A stretch of DNA of 64,000 bases, taken from assembly GCA_902799685.1 (NCBI GenBank), contig CADCBO010000013.1:1-64000 (forward strand), written 5' to 3'. This DNA is from an uncultured Bacteroidales bacterium. GTDB taxonomy: Bacteria; Bacteroidota; Bacteroidia; Bacteroidales; Bacteroidaceae. Shown here piece after piece: positions 7,697-16,257 of the stretch. How positions within the stretch are numbered: position 1 is the stretch's first letter; each line of letters starts with the position of its first letter. Made by a program: the position numbers and the translations under genes. The notes beneath the pieces are model-generated. The model did not search any database and was not told where the DNA came from. It worked only from the letters and a program-made list of their open reading frames with translations.

Positions 7697-8560
7697 TCAA
7701 TCATATATGCGCTCCACATCGGCCAGCATGCGCTCCACATATGCAGGGAGGGCAAAACAGCCTTTATGGAGGTTGGTTGTGTAATAATCGGTCTTGATTC
7801 CCAACTGGTTCCAGGCATCGGCATCAAGGTCAATAACCGGACGGAATTTCTTGGACGCGAATCCGAACAGCCAGTAACCCGACGGATATGTAGGTATGTG
7901 AGCCTGATACACGCGGCTTATGGGGAAACTGTTCACGATACGCTTGTGAGCCTTCTGCGTCTCAACACGATCCTCTTCATAGAAGGGACTCTGATGCTGG
8001 TTAACCATGATTCCATCGGCCTTGAGTGCCTTGTAGCAACTGCCGTAGAACTCTCGGGTAAGCAGGCTCTCACCCGGACCATAGAATCCGGCCGAGTCAA
8101 CTATAATGAGGTCATACTCATTCTCTATGTGGCGTATAAAGCGCAGGGCGTTCTCAGTGTAGATGGTCACGCGCGGGTCATCAAGAGACTCTGCCATCTC
8201 AGGGAAATACTCACGGCAGGCCTGTACCACGCCCTCATTTATCTCAATCAGGTCAATGGTCTTGATTGACTGATACTTGAGCAGCTCACGTACCACTCCT
8301 CCGTCACCGGAACCAAACACCAGGATTCTTTCGGCATTAGGGTTTACAGCCATAGGCACGTGTGACAGCATTTCATCATAGATAAATTCGTCACGCTGGG
8401 TAAATATGATATAACCGTCCACAGCCAGGAACCGTCCGAACTCAGGTGACTCAAAGATATCGACACGACCCAGATCATTCTCGGCAGTGTAGAGGTGCTT
8501 GTCAACCTTTACGGAGAATTTTACATTAGGAGTATGCAACTCAGTAAACCAGAATTCCAT
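7697..8560 (-). CDS. speE: Divergent spermidine synthase-like aminopropyltransferase
   Basis: 287 residues with the two-domain SpeE layout: N-terminal beta sheet (MEFWFTELHTPN), then a Rossmann methyltransferase-like fold. Several conserved positions differ. The nucleotide loop is GSGDGG instead of GGGDGG. The YHEM motif reads YDEM. The catalytic DS(T/S)(D/E)P loop reads DSAGF (D155-F159), so the second acidic residue, which holds the diamine, is Gly158. HIPTYPSGYWLF is conserved. No S-adenosylmethionine decarboxylase gene lies in the window to supply the usual donor. It may use another acceptor or donor, or be a non-catalytic relative. Confidence 0.8.
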   Translation of the reverse strand: MEFWFTELHTPNVKFSVKVDKHLYTAENDLGRVDIFESPEFGRFLAVDGYIIFTQRDEFIYDEMLSHVPMAVNPNAERILVFGSGDGGVVRELLKYQSIKTIDLIEINEGVVQACREYFPEMAESLDDPRVTIYTENALRFIRHIENEYDLIIVDSAGFYGPGESLLTREFYGSCYKALKADGIMVNQHQSPFYEEDRVETQKAHKRIVNSFPISRVYQAHIPTYPSGYWLFGFASKKFRPVIDLDADAWNQLGIKTDYYTTNLHKGCFALPAYVERMLADVERIYD

Positions 8561-8572
8561 CTTAAGCCAGAA

Positions 8573-10030
8573 TCAATATGTTGTACTTTCCTTAATCACA
8601 TTCAGACGCTCTACCTTCTCATCCTCAGGGCCTGTCAGCTGACAGCCCTTATCCTTTGCATAGAGTATGTAGTCGATGATTTCCTGCGTGATGCGCTCAC
8701 CCGGAGCAAGGATAGGTATTCCGGGAGGATAACACATGACAAACTCCGTGCATATACGTCCGTTGGTATCGCGTATGGGAATCATCTCCTCCTTGGGAGC
8801 ATAGAAAGCCTCTTGCGGAGTCATGACCACCGACGGGTTGATATATTCATGGTCAAACAGACCTGAACGGTCCTTGCTGTAACGGCGCTTCACGTCAACC
8901 AGCGCACTCACCAGACGCTCCACCTCACGCATGCGGTCACCTATCGATATGTAAGCCAGTACGTTACCCATATCACCCAGCTCCAGCTGGATGTCATACT
9001 CGTCACGCAGCAGGTCATACACCTCGATTCCGGCCAGACCGATATCCAGAGTATATACGGTCAGTTTGGTGGGGTCAAAGTCATACACGCTGTCACCGTT
9101 TATCAGCTCTTTGCCGTAAGCGTAATAGCCGCCTATCTTGTTGATTTCCGTACGGGCATAATCGGCTATGCGCATTACCTCGGCAAACAGCTCCTTACCG
9201 CGCAGAGCCAGATTACGGCGTGATATGTCAAGACTTGAAATAAGCAGATAAGATGCACTTGTGGTCTGCGTGAGGTTTATCACCTGACGCACATAACCCG
9301 GACTGACATCGGGCCCCGTAAGCAGGAAAGAACTCTGGGTAAGGCTACCGCCGGATTTGTGCATTGAGACCGATGACATATCGGCCCCAGCAGCCATAGC
9401 GGTCAGAGGCATGTCCTCGCCAAAATAGAAGTGAGTGCCGTGAGCCTCATCCACCAGCACCATCATGCCGTGCTCGTGAGCAAGTTCCACAATCTTGGTC
9501 AAGTTTGAGCATATGCCGTAGTAAGTGGGATTATTGACCAGAATGGCCTTTGCCTCGGGGTTCTCCTCAATGGCACGCTCCACCTGTGATATCTTCATGC
9601 CCAGAGCTATACCCAGACGGCTGTCGGTATCAGGATTTACGTAAATTGGTGTAGCGCCGTTCACAACCAAAGCGTTGATCACGCTGCGATGCACGTTACG
9701 CGGCAGGATTATCTTCTCACCGCTCTTGCAGGCGGTAAGCACCATAGTCTGTACGGCCGATGTAGTACCGCCCACCATAAGGAATGCGTGTGCGGCACCG
9801 AATGCTTCGGCAGCCAGTTCTTCGGCCTCTTTGATTACTGAAATGGGATGACATAGATTGTCCAGAGGTTTCATTGAGTTCACATCCAACTCAACGCACT
9901 GCTTTCCCAGCAGTGATACGAGCTCGGGGTTTCCCCTGCCTCTTTTGTGACCAGGTACATCGAACGGTACCACTCTGTTCCTGCGGAACTCCTGAAGGGC
10001 TTCATAAACGGGAGCTTTTCGCTGATCCAT
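8573..10030 (-). CDS. speA: Arginine decarboxylase, short PLP aspartate-aminotransferase-fold type
   Basis: Orn/Lys/Arg decarboxylase family, 485 residues, similar in size and order to the Bacillus SpeA type. PLP lysine is K225 in SMHKSGGSLTQSS; DEAHGTH (194-200) and the N-terminal FDVPGHKRG motif are present; the C-terminal domain carries YPPGIPILAPGE. Arginine is the likely substrate because the agmatinase gene is in the same operon; lysine or ornithine cannot be excluded from sequence. First gene of the operon, 12 bases before speE, preceded by a long structured leader region ending in a terminator-like hairpin. Confidence 0.85.
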   Translation of the reverse strand: MDQRKAPVYEALQEFRRNRVVPFDVPGHKRGRGNPELVSLLGKQCVELDVNSMKPLDNLCHPISVIKEAEELAAEAFGAAHAFLMVGGTTSAVQTMVLTACKSGEKIILPRNVHRSVINALVVNGATPIYVNPDTDSRLGIALGMKISQVERAIEENPEAKAILVNNPTYYGICSNLTKIVELAHEHGMMVLVDEAHGTHFYFGEDMPLTAMAAGADMSSVSMHKSGGSLTQSSFLLTGPDVSPGYVRQVINLTQTTSASYLLISSLDISRRNLALRGKELFAEVMRIADYARTEINKIGGYYAYGKELINGDSVYDFDPTKLTVYTLDIGLAGIEVYDLLRDEYDIQLELGDMGNVLAYISIGDRMREVERLVSALVDVKRRYSKDRSGLFDHEYINPSVVMTPQEAFYAPKEEMIPIRDTNGRICTEFVMCYPPGIPILAPGERITQEIIDYILYAKDKGCQLTGPEDEKVERLNVIKESTTY

Positions 10031-10094
10031 CTACTTCAAAAACGTTTTAAAAAGTTCAACCATCCTGTCTTTCCCTGTGTCTCAAAATGAGAGA

Positions 10095-10138
10095 ACAAAA
10101 AAAGACATAAACAATAAAACCTCTCTTGTTTACGTCTT
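10095..10138 (-). terminator. Intrinsic terminator or attenuator upstream of arginine decarboxylase
   Basis: On the minus strand the arms AAGACGTAAACAA (10126-10138) and TTGTTTATGTCTT (10102-10114) pair at 12 of 13 positions and run straight into a T-rich tract toward 10095. It ends a transcript from the promoter at 10430 about 65 bases before the decarboxylase start. Confidence 0.7.
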
Positions 10139-10425
10139 CGGTACGCGGGCAGTAAGCCTTTTGTACTTTCAAATCAGAGTCTATATAGTAAACAAATACT
10201 TTTACTACTCTTCTTATTGACCGTTTTCCAAGTCGGGCGGTTAAAAAGTAACCAACTTTTTCTTAAGCCAGACGAACAAAGGGAGCTTGCTCACTTTGTC
10301 GTGGCGTGGAAAAAGTCGAATACTTATTCAACTTTAAAAAAAGGGGTACGTTTCCGTACACAATGTGCGTTATGCGCACAACTCAATAATAGGAAAACTC
10401 TGATTCAATCCATTCTGCTTTCCTG
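10095..10425 (-). ncRNA. Candidate structured leader RNA / small RNA upstream of the polyamine operon
   Basis: About 330 nt lie between a strong minus-strand promoter and an intrinsic terminator. They contain a run of local hairpins: 10364-10380 (6-bp stem), 10346-10359 (GTACG stem with a GAAA tetraloop on the minus strand), 10312-10335 (11-bp stem with one G-T pair), 10277-10298 (CAAAG/GAGC arms) and 10243-10261 (7-bp stem). No convincing ORF is seen. It lacks the hallmarks I know for RNase P, tmRNA or SRP RNA. It could be an independent RNA or an attenuator controlling polyamine synthesis. Confidence 0.5.
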
Positions 10426-10429
10426 ACCG

Positions 10430-10459
10430 CAAAGTTACACCTTTTTTATTACCCCCAAA
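10430..10459 (-). promoter_or_regulatory. Promoter for leader RNA / polyamine operon
   Basis: On the minus strand TTTG (10456-10459), 18 bases, then TAACTTTG (10430-10437): a near-consensus Bacteroidetes promoter, divergent from the tRNA-Pro promoter. Confidence 0.65.
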
Positions 10460-10480
10460 CGATTTTTTAAATAAATGCAT

Positions 10481-10488
10481 TATCTTTG
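10481..10488 (+). promoter_or_regulatory. -7 box for tRNA-Pro
   Basis: TATCTTTG matches the TAnnTTTG box, 27 bases upstream of the mature tRNA 5' end. No good -33 box is seen at 19-21 bases. Confidence 0.5.
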
Positions 10489-10514
10489 TGCCGCTTTTCG
10501 GGAAGAGAAGCTTT

Positions 10515-10589
10515 CGGGATGTAGTTCAGTCCGGTTAGAATGCCTGGTTTGGGACCAGGTGGTCGAAGGTTCGAATCCTTTCATCCCGA
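10515..10589 (+). tRNA. tRNA-Pro (anticodon TGG)
   Basis: A complete cloverleaf is readable. The acceptor CGGGATG pairs with CATCCCG, the D arm begins TAGTTCAG, and the anticodon stem CCTGG/CCAGG holds the loop TTTGGGA (anticodon TGG at 10550-10552). The T arm contains GGTTCGAATCC, the discriminator is A, and CCA is not encoded. Confidence 0.96.
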
Positions 10590-10634
10590 CAAAGGGGAGG
10601 CAATATGTCTCCCCTTTGTCGTTTGAAAGGATTC
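10573..10634. repeat. Inverted duplication of the tRNA-Pro 3' end, with terminator-like hairpin
   Basis: 10573-10599 (tRNA T-arm, acceptor end and 10 flanking bases) is repeated in reverse complement at 10609-10634, identical except for a 3-versus-2 base difference in the middle, with a 9-base loop. The inner part, ACAAAGGGGAG/CTCCCCTTTGT, is an 11-bp stem that could terminate the tRNA transcript. The arm covering the tRNA itself is not needed for termination. From 10635 to 10759 I see only GC-rich sequence without a frame. Confidence 0.75.
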
Positions 10635-10759
10635 AAGGCCTCCTTTTATTTTGCTACGCAAAAGCGCTCCATTTCATTTCGCTTGGCGGCCCTACGGGAC
10701 CGCGGTCTCGTTCGTCGCCTCACTCGCTCCAATACGCTTGTACCTGCGTTTTTTTTCCT

Positions 10760-11947
10760 TTATTTTAGAATCTCGTAGGCCTTGAAGCACTTGACAAGCT
10801 TATCGGTTGCTATGTCTATCTGCTCCTTGGTATGGGTTGCCATGAGTGAGAAACGTATCAGTGTATCCTCCGGCGCACAGGCGGGCGGGATTACGGGATT
10901 CACGAACACGCCCTCTTCAAACAGCATCTTTGTGATATAGAAGGTCTTGTAAAAATCCCTGATGTATAACGGTATAATAGGGGTTGATGTCTTGCCTATC
11001 TCAAATCCCAACTGACGGAAATTACCCAGAGCATAGTTGGTAAGGTCCCATAGGTGAGCTATACGTTCCGGCTCGTTCTTCATAATCTGCAGGGCAGCAC
11101 GGGCGGCTGCGGTTGCGGCCGGAGTATTGCTTGCGCTGAAAATGTATGAGCGTGAGTGATGACGCACCCAGTTGATTATGGACTTATCGGCAGCAATGAA
11201 ACCACCTATGGCGGCCAATGACTTGCTGAAAGTACCCATTACGATATCAATCCGGTCTGTAACACCGAAGTGGTCGCAAACCCCGCGTCCGTGATCACCC
11301 ATAACACCCAGGCCGTGAGCCTCATCCACCATGACGGCGCAGTTGTACTTATCCTTCAGGGCAACGATTCCCGGTAGGTCGGCCAGATCGCCCTCCATGC
11401 TGAACACGCCGTCCACAACAATCAGTTTCAGCGAATCCGGCTCACATCGCTTGAGAGTCTTTTCCAGCGATGCCATATCGTTATGCCTGAACTTGAGCGG
11501 CTTGGCAAAAGAGAGACGACGACCGTCCACTATCGACGCATGGTCCAGTTCATCGCAAATGACATAGTCATCACGTCCCATCAGACATGAGATAGTACCC
11601 AGGTTGGTCTGAAAACCGGTTGAGAATATCATTGCATCCTCCTTGCCTACGAATTCCGCAAGCTCGGCCTCAAACTCCTTATGCAGGTCCAGAGTGCCGT
11701 TAAGGTAACGTGATCCGGCGCAGCCTGTACCGTATTTACGGGTAGCTTCAACAGCAGCCTCAATCACCTTTGGATGGTTGGTAAGACCTAGATATGAGTT
11801 GGAACCGAACATGAGCACCTTGCGGCCCTCCATAATTACCTCAGTGTCCTGCTTACTTGAAATACATCTGTGATAAGGATAGATACCCTGTGCCATACCC
11901 TCTTGAGGGAGAGTATAATGTGCGCATCTTTCGCCAAGTTTGTTCAT
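10760..11947 (-). CDS. spt: Serine palmitoyltransferase (alpha-oxoamine synthase)
   Basis: Condenses serine with an acyl-CoA to give the 3-keto sphingoid base, the first step of sphingolipid synthesis in Bacteroidales. 395 residues. PLP lysine is K242 in GTFSKSLAAIGGF; DEAHGLGVMGDHGRG and CAGSRYLNGTLDLH are typical. The sequence closely follows the Bacteroides SPT as I remember it (SNSYLGLTNHPKV, VVDGVFSMEGDLA, NPVIPPACAPEDTLIRFSLMATHT). The sister enzyme 2-amino-3-ketobutyrate CoA ligase is the alternative. A -7 box TAATTTTG lies at 11955-11962 on the same strand. It is divergent from a lipid-kinase gene. Confidence 0.85.
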   Translation of the reverse strand: MNKLGERCAHYTLPQEGMAQGIYPYHRCISSKQDTEVIMEGRKVLMFGSNSYLGLTNHPKVIEAAVEATRKYGTGCAGSRYLNGTLDLHKEFEAELAEFVGKEDAMIFSTGFQTNLGTISCLMGRDDYVICDELDHASIVDGRRLSFAKPLKFRHNDMASLEKTLKRCEPDSLKLIVVDGVFSMEGDLADLPGIVALKDKYNCAVMVDEAHGLGVMGDHGRGVCDHFGVTDRIDIVMGTFSKSLAAIGGFIAADKSIINWVRHHSRSYIFSASNTPAATAAARAALQIMKNEPERIAHLWDLTNYALGNFRQLGFEIGKTSTPIIPLYIRDFYKTFYITKMLFEEGVFVNPVIPPACAPEDTLIRFSLMATHTKEQIDIATDKLVKCFKAYEILK

Positions 11948-12039
11948 AACGGCGCAAAATTAGACAAATTACCGGTTAGTGGCAATCTTTTTAATTATCT
12001 TCGCGCCGGGATTCACGTTATCGCAACCGGATTCAAATT

Positions 12040-12939
12040 ATGAATGTCAAAAGAAAGATAGTCTTTGTCTATAACCCTATTTCAGGAAGCCGCAGGCTCA
12101 TACCCGTGGTGCCCATTATTGAAAGATTCATGGACACAGACCTTTATGACTTCAGCATTGTTTCCACTCAATACAAGGGACACGCTACGGAACTGGCTCG
12201 TGAATACGCCGCCAGGGGATACGATGCTGTCATAGCTGTAGGCGGTGACGGTACAGTGAACGAAACGGGTTGCGGACTGATTGGGACCGATACCGCATTG
12301 GGTATAATACCCTGCGGTTCAGGCAATGGTCTGGCACGTCATCTAGGCATTCCCATGGACCCTTACAAAGCAGTAAAATGGTTGGACAAATCCATATTCA
12401 CGGAGATAGATTACGGCATGATGGATCACCAGCCGTTTTTCTGCACCTGCGGTGTGGGTTTTGACGCTAAAGTAAGCGATTCATTCTCCAAATCCGGTTC
12501 ACGCGGAGTCCTTACCTATTTGGAGAGCATAATGAAAGAGATAGCCACCTATCACAACGAGACCTACAAGCTATCCTTCGATAATTCCAGTGAGACATTC
12601 GAGGCGTTCTTCATAACCTGCGCCAATGCCGACCAATGGGGCAACAATGCCTACGTAGCCCCTACAGCATCACTTCAGGACGGGCTTTTGGATGTTATTG
12701 CAGCACATCCGTTCAGTGTGGTGGATGCCCCGCTCATTGCATTCCAACTGTTCAACAGGCAGATTGACAGGAACCCCAATGTAAGCGTAAGGAAATGCCG
12801 GGAACTTACAATAACCCGTATCCAGGAAGGTCCGGCCCACTATGACGGCGAACCGGTCACGTTAGGCAGGGAAATACATATAGAACTGAAACAGGGAGGG
12901 CTTAAGGTGCTTATTCCCGACAAGCGTCACAGAATCTGA
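12040..12939 (+). CDS. Diacylglycerol / sphingoid lipid kinase family protein
   Basis: 299 residues of the DAGK catalytic family (YegS/LCB5-like). The nucleotide-binding region has VYNPISGSRR (residues about 10-19) and AVGGDGTVNE, followed by GIIPCGSGNGLARHLGIP and the C-terminal YDGEP motif. It transfers phosphate from ATP to a lipid hydroxyl. The divergent neighbour is serine palmitoyltransferase, so a sphingoid base is an attractive but unproven substrate; diacylglycerol or undecaprenol are alternatives. Confidence 0.85.
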   Translation: MNVKRKIVFVYNPISGSRRLIPVVPIIERFMDTDLYDFSIVSTQYKGHATELAREYAARGYDAVIAVGGDGTVNETGCGLIGTDTALGIIPCGSGNGLARHLGIPMDPYKAVKWLDKSIFTEIDYGMMDHQPFFCTCGVGFDAKVSDSFSKSGSRGVLTYLESIMKEIATYHNETYKLSFDNSSETFEAFFITCANADQWGNNAYVAPTASLQDGLLDVIAAHPFSVVDAPLIAFQLFNRQIDRNPNVSVRKCRELTITRIQEGPAHYDGEPVTLGREIHIELKQGGLKVLIPDKRHRI

Positions 12940-12944
12940 CCTGG

Positions 12945-13649
12945 CTAATATTTCAGATAAAAATATTTTACAAGTTCCATATATTCGGCAGTCTCTTTCC
13001 CATCAGGGCCGGATATAGCCAGCAATTCTGTTTTCAATTCACCGTACTGCCTGCCAAACGTCACGAGCGAGCGCTTGGGCTGTTTGCCAGGGGCCGTCAC
13101 CACGTCGGTCCTGCTGCACATATAAAGCCCCTCCGGAGCCGAACATCTTGCAAACGCATCCACATTATCATACGGCAGGACAAGACAGAGCAGCCCACCC
13201 GGAGCAAGCAGATTGGCCGAGCATCGGGCCAGAGTCTCATAACTAAGTGAGTCATTGTGCCTTGCAGTATTTCGTCCTGCATCGGGACAACGTAACGAAT
13301 CGCGGAAATAAGGCGGATTACAGACAATACGGTCATATCTGGATTCCACGGTGAAATGGGCAATATCGGCATTTACCACATTAATCCTGTCTGACCATTC
13401 GGAACTTGCCGCGTTCCAAGCGGCTTGGGCGGCAGCGTCAGGATCAATCTCTACCGCTGTGACACTCCCTGCTCCACGCTGTGTGGCCATAAGCGCTATC
13501 AGGCCTGTACCTGTACCTACATCCAATACGCTCATGCCCGGTTCCACAGGAAACCATGCCCCCAACAGCACACCGTCGGTTCCAACCTTCATGGAACACC
13601 TGTCCTGCTCTATTCTGAAACGCTTGAAATCAAAGTACTGGTTGGACAT
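12945..13649 (-). CDS. trmN: tRNA1(Val) (adenine(37)-N6)-methyltransferase
   Basis: Class I SAM-dependent methyltransferase, 234 residues. N-terminal FKRFRIEQDRCSMKVGTDGVLLGAW is the YfiC/TrmN6 signature; DVGTGTGLIALM is the SAM-binding loop; NPPYF is the catalytic N-methylation motif. Predicted to methylate A37 of tRNA-Val. Its stop is 6 bases from the stop of the convergent lipid-kinase gene. Confidence 0.85.
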   Translation of the reverse strand: MSNQYFDFKRFRIEQDRCSMKVGTDGVLLGAWFPVEPGMSVLDVGTGTGLIALMATQRGAGSVTAVEIDPDAAAQAAWNAASSEWSDRINVVNADIAHFTVESRYDRIVCNPPYFRDSLRCPDAGRNTARHNDSLSYETLARCSANLLAPGGLLCLVLPYDNVDAFARCSAPEGLYMCSRTDVVTAPGKQPKRSLVTFGRQYGELKTELLAISGPDGKETAEYMELVKYFYLKY

Positions 13650-13742
13650 AGTAAAACTGCAAAATCCAACTGCAAAATTACTTTTTTTGTTTTATTCACG
13701 GCTTTTGACCATGCAAATCGCTCATACGTGCGCGCAAATCAC

Positions 13743-13750
13743 TACATTTG
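13743..13750 (+). promoter_or_regulatory. -7 box for the lon operon
   Basis: TACATTTG matches TAnnTTTG, 22 bases upstream of the lon ATG. No clear TTTG at the usual -33 distance. Confidence 0.4.
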
Positions 13751-13772
13751 CAGAATATTTGCAGAATAATCT

Positions 13773-16253
13773 ATGTGGACGACCAAGAAACAATCTGAAG
13801 AATCTTTTGACGAATCCAATCCGTCTTTCTCCATGATAGCCGATTTTGACGGAAACGAAAACGGGCTTTTTGACTCCCAGATGGATGAGGTGGTACCCAT
13901 ACTTCCACTCAGGAATATGGTACTGTTCCCCACTGTGGTAATGCCTGTGACCGTAGGACGTAAATCGTCACTCAAACTCATACAGAACGCATCGGCCGAC
14001 GGCAAACAGATTGCCGTTTTCTGCCAGAAAGACCCCGACACGGAAGAGCCGGACCTGAACGACCTGTATTCAGTTGGCGTGTTGGCCAAGGTCATCCGCA
14101 TATTCGATATGCCGGACCAAACCACTACGGTTGTCCTGCAGGGAATGCAGAGAATCAAGCTCAAACACATACTGGACTTTGATCCCTACCTTATAGGTAC
14201 AGCAGACCTTTTCCCTGAGGTTCTGCCCCCTACCCGCAGCAAGGAGTTCAAGGCCATAGTGGATTCCTGCAAGGATGCCGCCATCAAGTATGTGAAACTG
14301 TCAGAGAACATACAGCCCGATGCCGCATTCGCGCTCAAAAACATATCCAACGGACTTTTCCTGATAAACTTCATATGCGCAAACCTGCCGTTTGACATCA
14401 AGGACAAGGCACGCCTGCTGCGTGAAGGAACCTGCTCAAGCCGTGCTCTCACCCTGCTCTCACTACTCAACCGCGAGATTCAGTTGGCAGAACTCAAGAT
14501 GAGCATCCAGCGCCGCACACATGAGGATATTGACAAACAGCAGAAGGAGTATTTCCTTCAGCAGGAGCTCAAGAACATACAGGATGAACTGGGCGGAAGC
14601 GTGCAGGACCAGGACATAGAGGAGATGCGCCTCAAGGCCAACCAGAAGAAATGGAGTGACGATGTACGCAAGATATTTGACAAGGAGCTGGTAAAGTTGG
14701 AGCGCACCAATTCACAGTCACCTGACTACAACGTACAGCTCTCATATCTTCAGACGGTACTGAGTCTGCCGTGGGGTGAATGCACCAAGGACAATCTTGA
14801 CATGGATAATGCCCGCAAGGCCCTGGACAAGGACCATTACGGACTTCAGAAAGTCAAGGAGCGCATATTGGAGCATCTGGCAGTGATGAAACTGCGCGGT
14901 GATTTCAAATCGCCTATCCTTTGCCTTTACGGCCCTCCCGGAGTTGGAAAGACATCATTGGGACTCTCCATCGCCAATGCCCTGAAACGCAAGTACGTGC
15001 GTATTTCATTAGGCGGAATGCATGATGAATCCGAAATACGCGGACACCGCAAGACCTACATAGGAGCCATGCCGGGCCGTATTATCAAGGGGTTGGCAAA
15101 AGCCGGGTCATCAAATCCCGTATTCATTCTGGATGAGATTGACAAGGTTAGCCAGATGACAACTCAGGGTGACCCCTCATCGGCCCTGCTTGAGGTGCTT
15201 GACCCCGAGCAGAACAGCGCGTTCCATGACAACTATCTGGATATCGACTATGACCTGTCAAAGGTAATGTTCATAGCTACCGCCAACAATATCAACACGA
15301 TACCATCTCCACTGCTGGACCGTATGGAGCTGATAGAGGTAAGCGGATACATTACCGAAGAGAAGATAGAGATTGCCAAACGTCATCTCATACCCAAGGA
15401 GATGGAGGCCAACGGATTGAAGAAAGGCAGCCTGTCCATAGGCAAGCCTGCCATTGAATCAATCATTGAGAACTATACCAGGGAATCGGGTGTGCGTGAA
15501 CTGGACAAGAAGATAGGCAAGATATGCCGCAAAGCCGCCACCAGATATGCTACGGACAGCGACATGGGCAAGATGACGGTAAAGCCGGCAGATCTCAAGG
15601 AGTTGTTGGGTACACGTCCCTACTCGCGTGACAAGTATCAGGGCAATGACTACGCCGGCGTTGTGACCGGACTTGCCTGGACAGCTGTAGGAGGTGAGAT
15701 TCTCTTTGTGGAGACCAGCCTTAGCCGCGGGAAAGAGGGCAAACTAACCCTGACAGGCAATCTGGGTGATGTCATGAAAGAGTCGGCCATGCTGGCTATG
15801 GAGTATATCCGCGCCCACACCAAGCTGTTAAACCTTGACCCCGCCGTATTCAACTCGTGGAATGTGCATATCCACGTACCCGAGGGCGCCATTCCCAAGG
15901 ACGGCCCGTCGGCCGGCATAACCATGGCCACATCCATCGCATCGGCATTTACACAACGTAAGGTACGTGCAAACCTGGCTATGACGGGTGAGATCACGCT
16001 GCGTGGCAAGGTCCTGCCTGTGGGCGGTATCCGCGAGAAGATACTGGCAGCCAAGCGCGCCGGCATTACCGATATAATTCTGTGTTCAGAGAACAAACGT
16101 GACATAGAGGAGATTCCTGCCGAGTACCTTAAGGGCGTGGAGTTCCATTATGTGAACAACATAAGTGAAGTCTGGAAGATTGCCCTGCTCGATGAGAAGG
16201 TAACCGACGCACAGGAGATCACACCAATCCAGCAACCGGAAAAGAAAGACTGA
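13773..16253 (+). CDS. lon: ATP-dependent protease La (Lon)
   Basis: 826 residues. LAN substrate-binding domain at the N terminus ([19 protein letters not shown]), AAA+ domain with Walker [12 protein letters not shown] (about 387) and Walker B FILDEIDK, and a C-terminal protease domain with catalytic Ser713 in PKDGPSAGI and Lys around 756. It degrades misfolded and regulatory proteins in the cytoplasm. tgt follows after 4 bases and lptF/G follows that, so the three are probably co-transcribed. Confidence 0.97.
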   Translation: MWTTKKQSEESFDESNPSFSMIADFDGNENGLFDSQMDEVVPILPLRNMVLFPTVVMPVTVGRKSSLKLIQNASADGKQIAVFCQKDPDTEEPDLNDLYSVGVLAKVIRIFDMPDQTTTVVLQGMQRIKLKHILDFDPYLIGTADLFPEVLPPTRSKEFKAIVDSCKDAAIKYVKLSENIQPDAAFALKNISNGLFLINFICANLPFDIKDKARLLREGTCSSRALTLLSLLNREIQLAELKMSIQRRTHEDIDKQQKEYFLQQELKNIQDELGGSVQDQDIEEMRLKANQKKWSDDVRKIFDKELVKLERTNSQSPDYNVQLSYLQTVLSLPWGECTKDNLDMDNARKALDKDHYGLQKVKERILEHLAVMKLRGDFKSPILCLYGPPGVGKTSLGLSIANALKRKYVRISLGGMHDESEIRGHRKTYIGAMPGRIIKGLAKAGSSNPVFILDEIDKVSQMTTQGDPSSALLEVLDPEQNSAFHDNYLDIDYDLSKVMFIATANNINTIPSPLLDRMELIEVSGYITEEKIEIAKRHLIPKEMEANGLKKGSLSIGKPAIESIIENYTRESGVRELDKKIGKICRKAATRYATDSDMGKMTVKPADLKELLGTRPYSRDKYQGNDYAGVVTGLAWTAVGGEILFVETSLSRGKEGKLTLTGNLGDVMKESAMLAMEYIRAHTKLLNLDPAVFNSWNVHIHVPEGAIPKDGPSAGITMATSIASAFTQRKVRANLAMTGEITLRGKVLPVGGIREKILAAKRAGITDIILCSENKRDIEEIPAEYLKGVEFHYVNNISEVWKIALLDEKVTDAQEITPIQQPEKKD

Positions 16254-16257
16254 CCCT

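Noticed and set aside
10217..10426. 69-codon plus-strand frame in the leader region
   Set aside because: It lies antisense to the hairpin-rich leader, has odd composition and no ribosome site or family resemblance.
10095..10430. RNase P RNA, tmRNA or SRP RNA
   Set aside because: The conserved RNase P core, the tmRNA acceptor ends and the SRP domain IV tetraloop region are not there. A GGTCAGG/AAGCAG match near 10415 is too short.
10475..10768. 97-codon frame over tRNA-Pro
   Set aside because: It reads through a complete tRNA gene and its terminator, so it cannot be a real protein.
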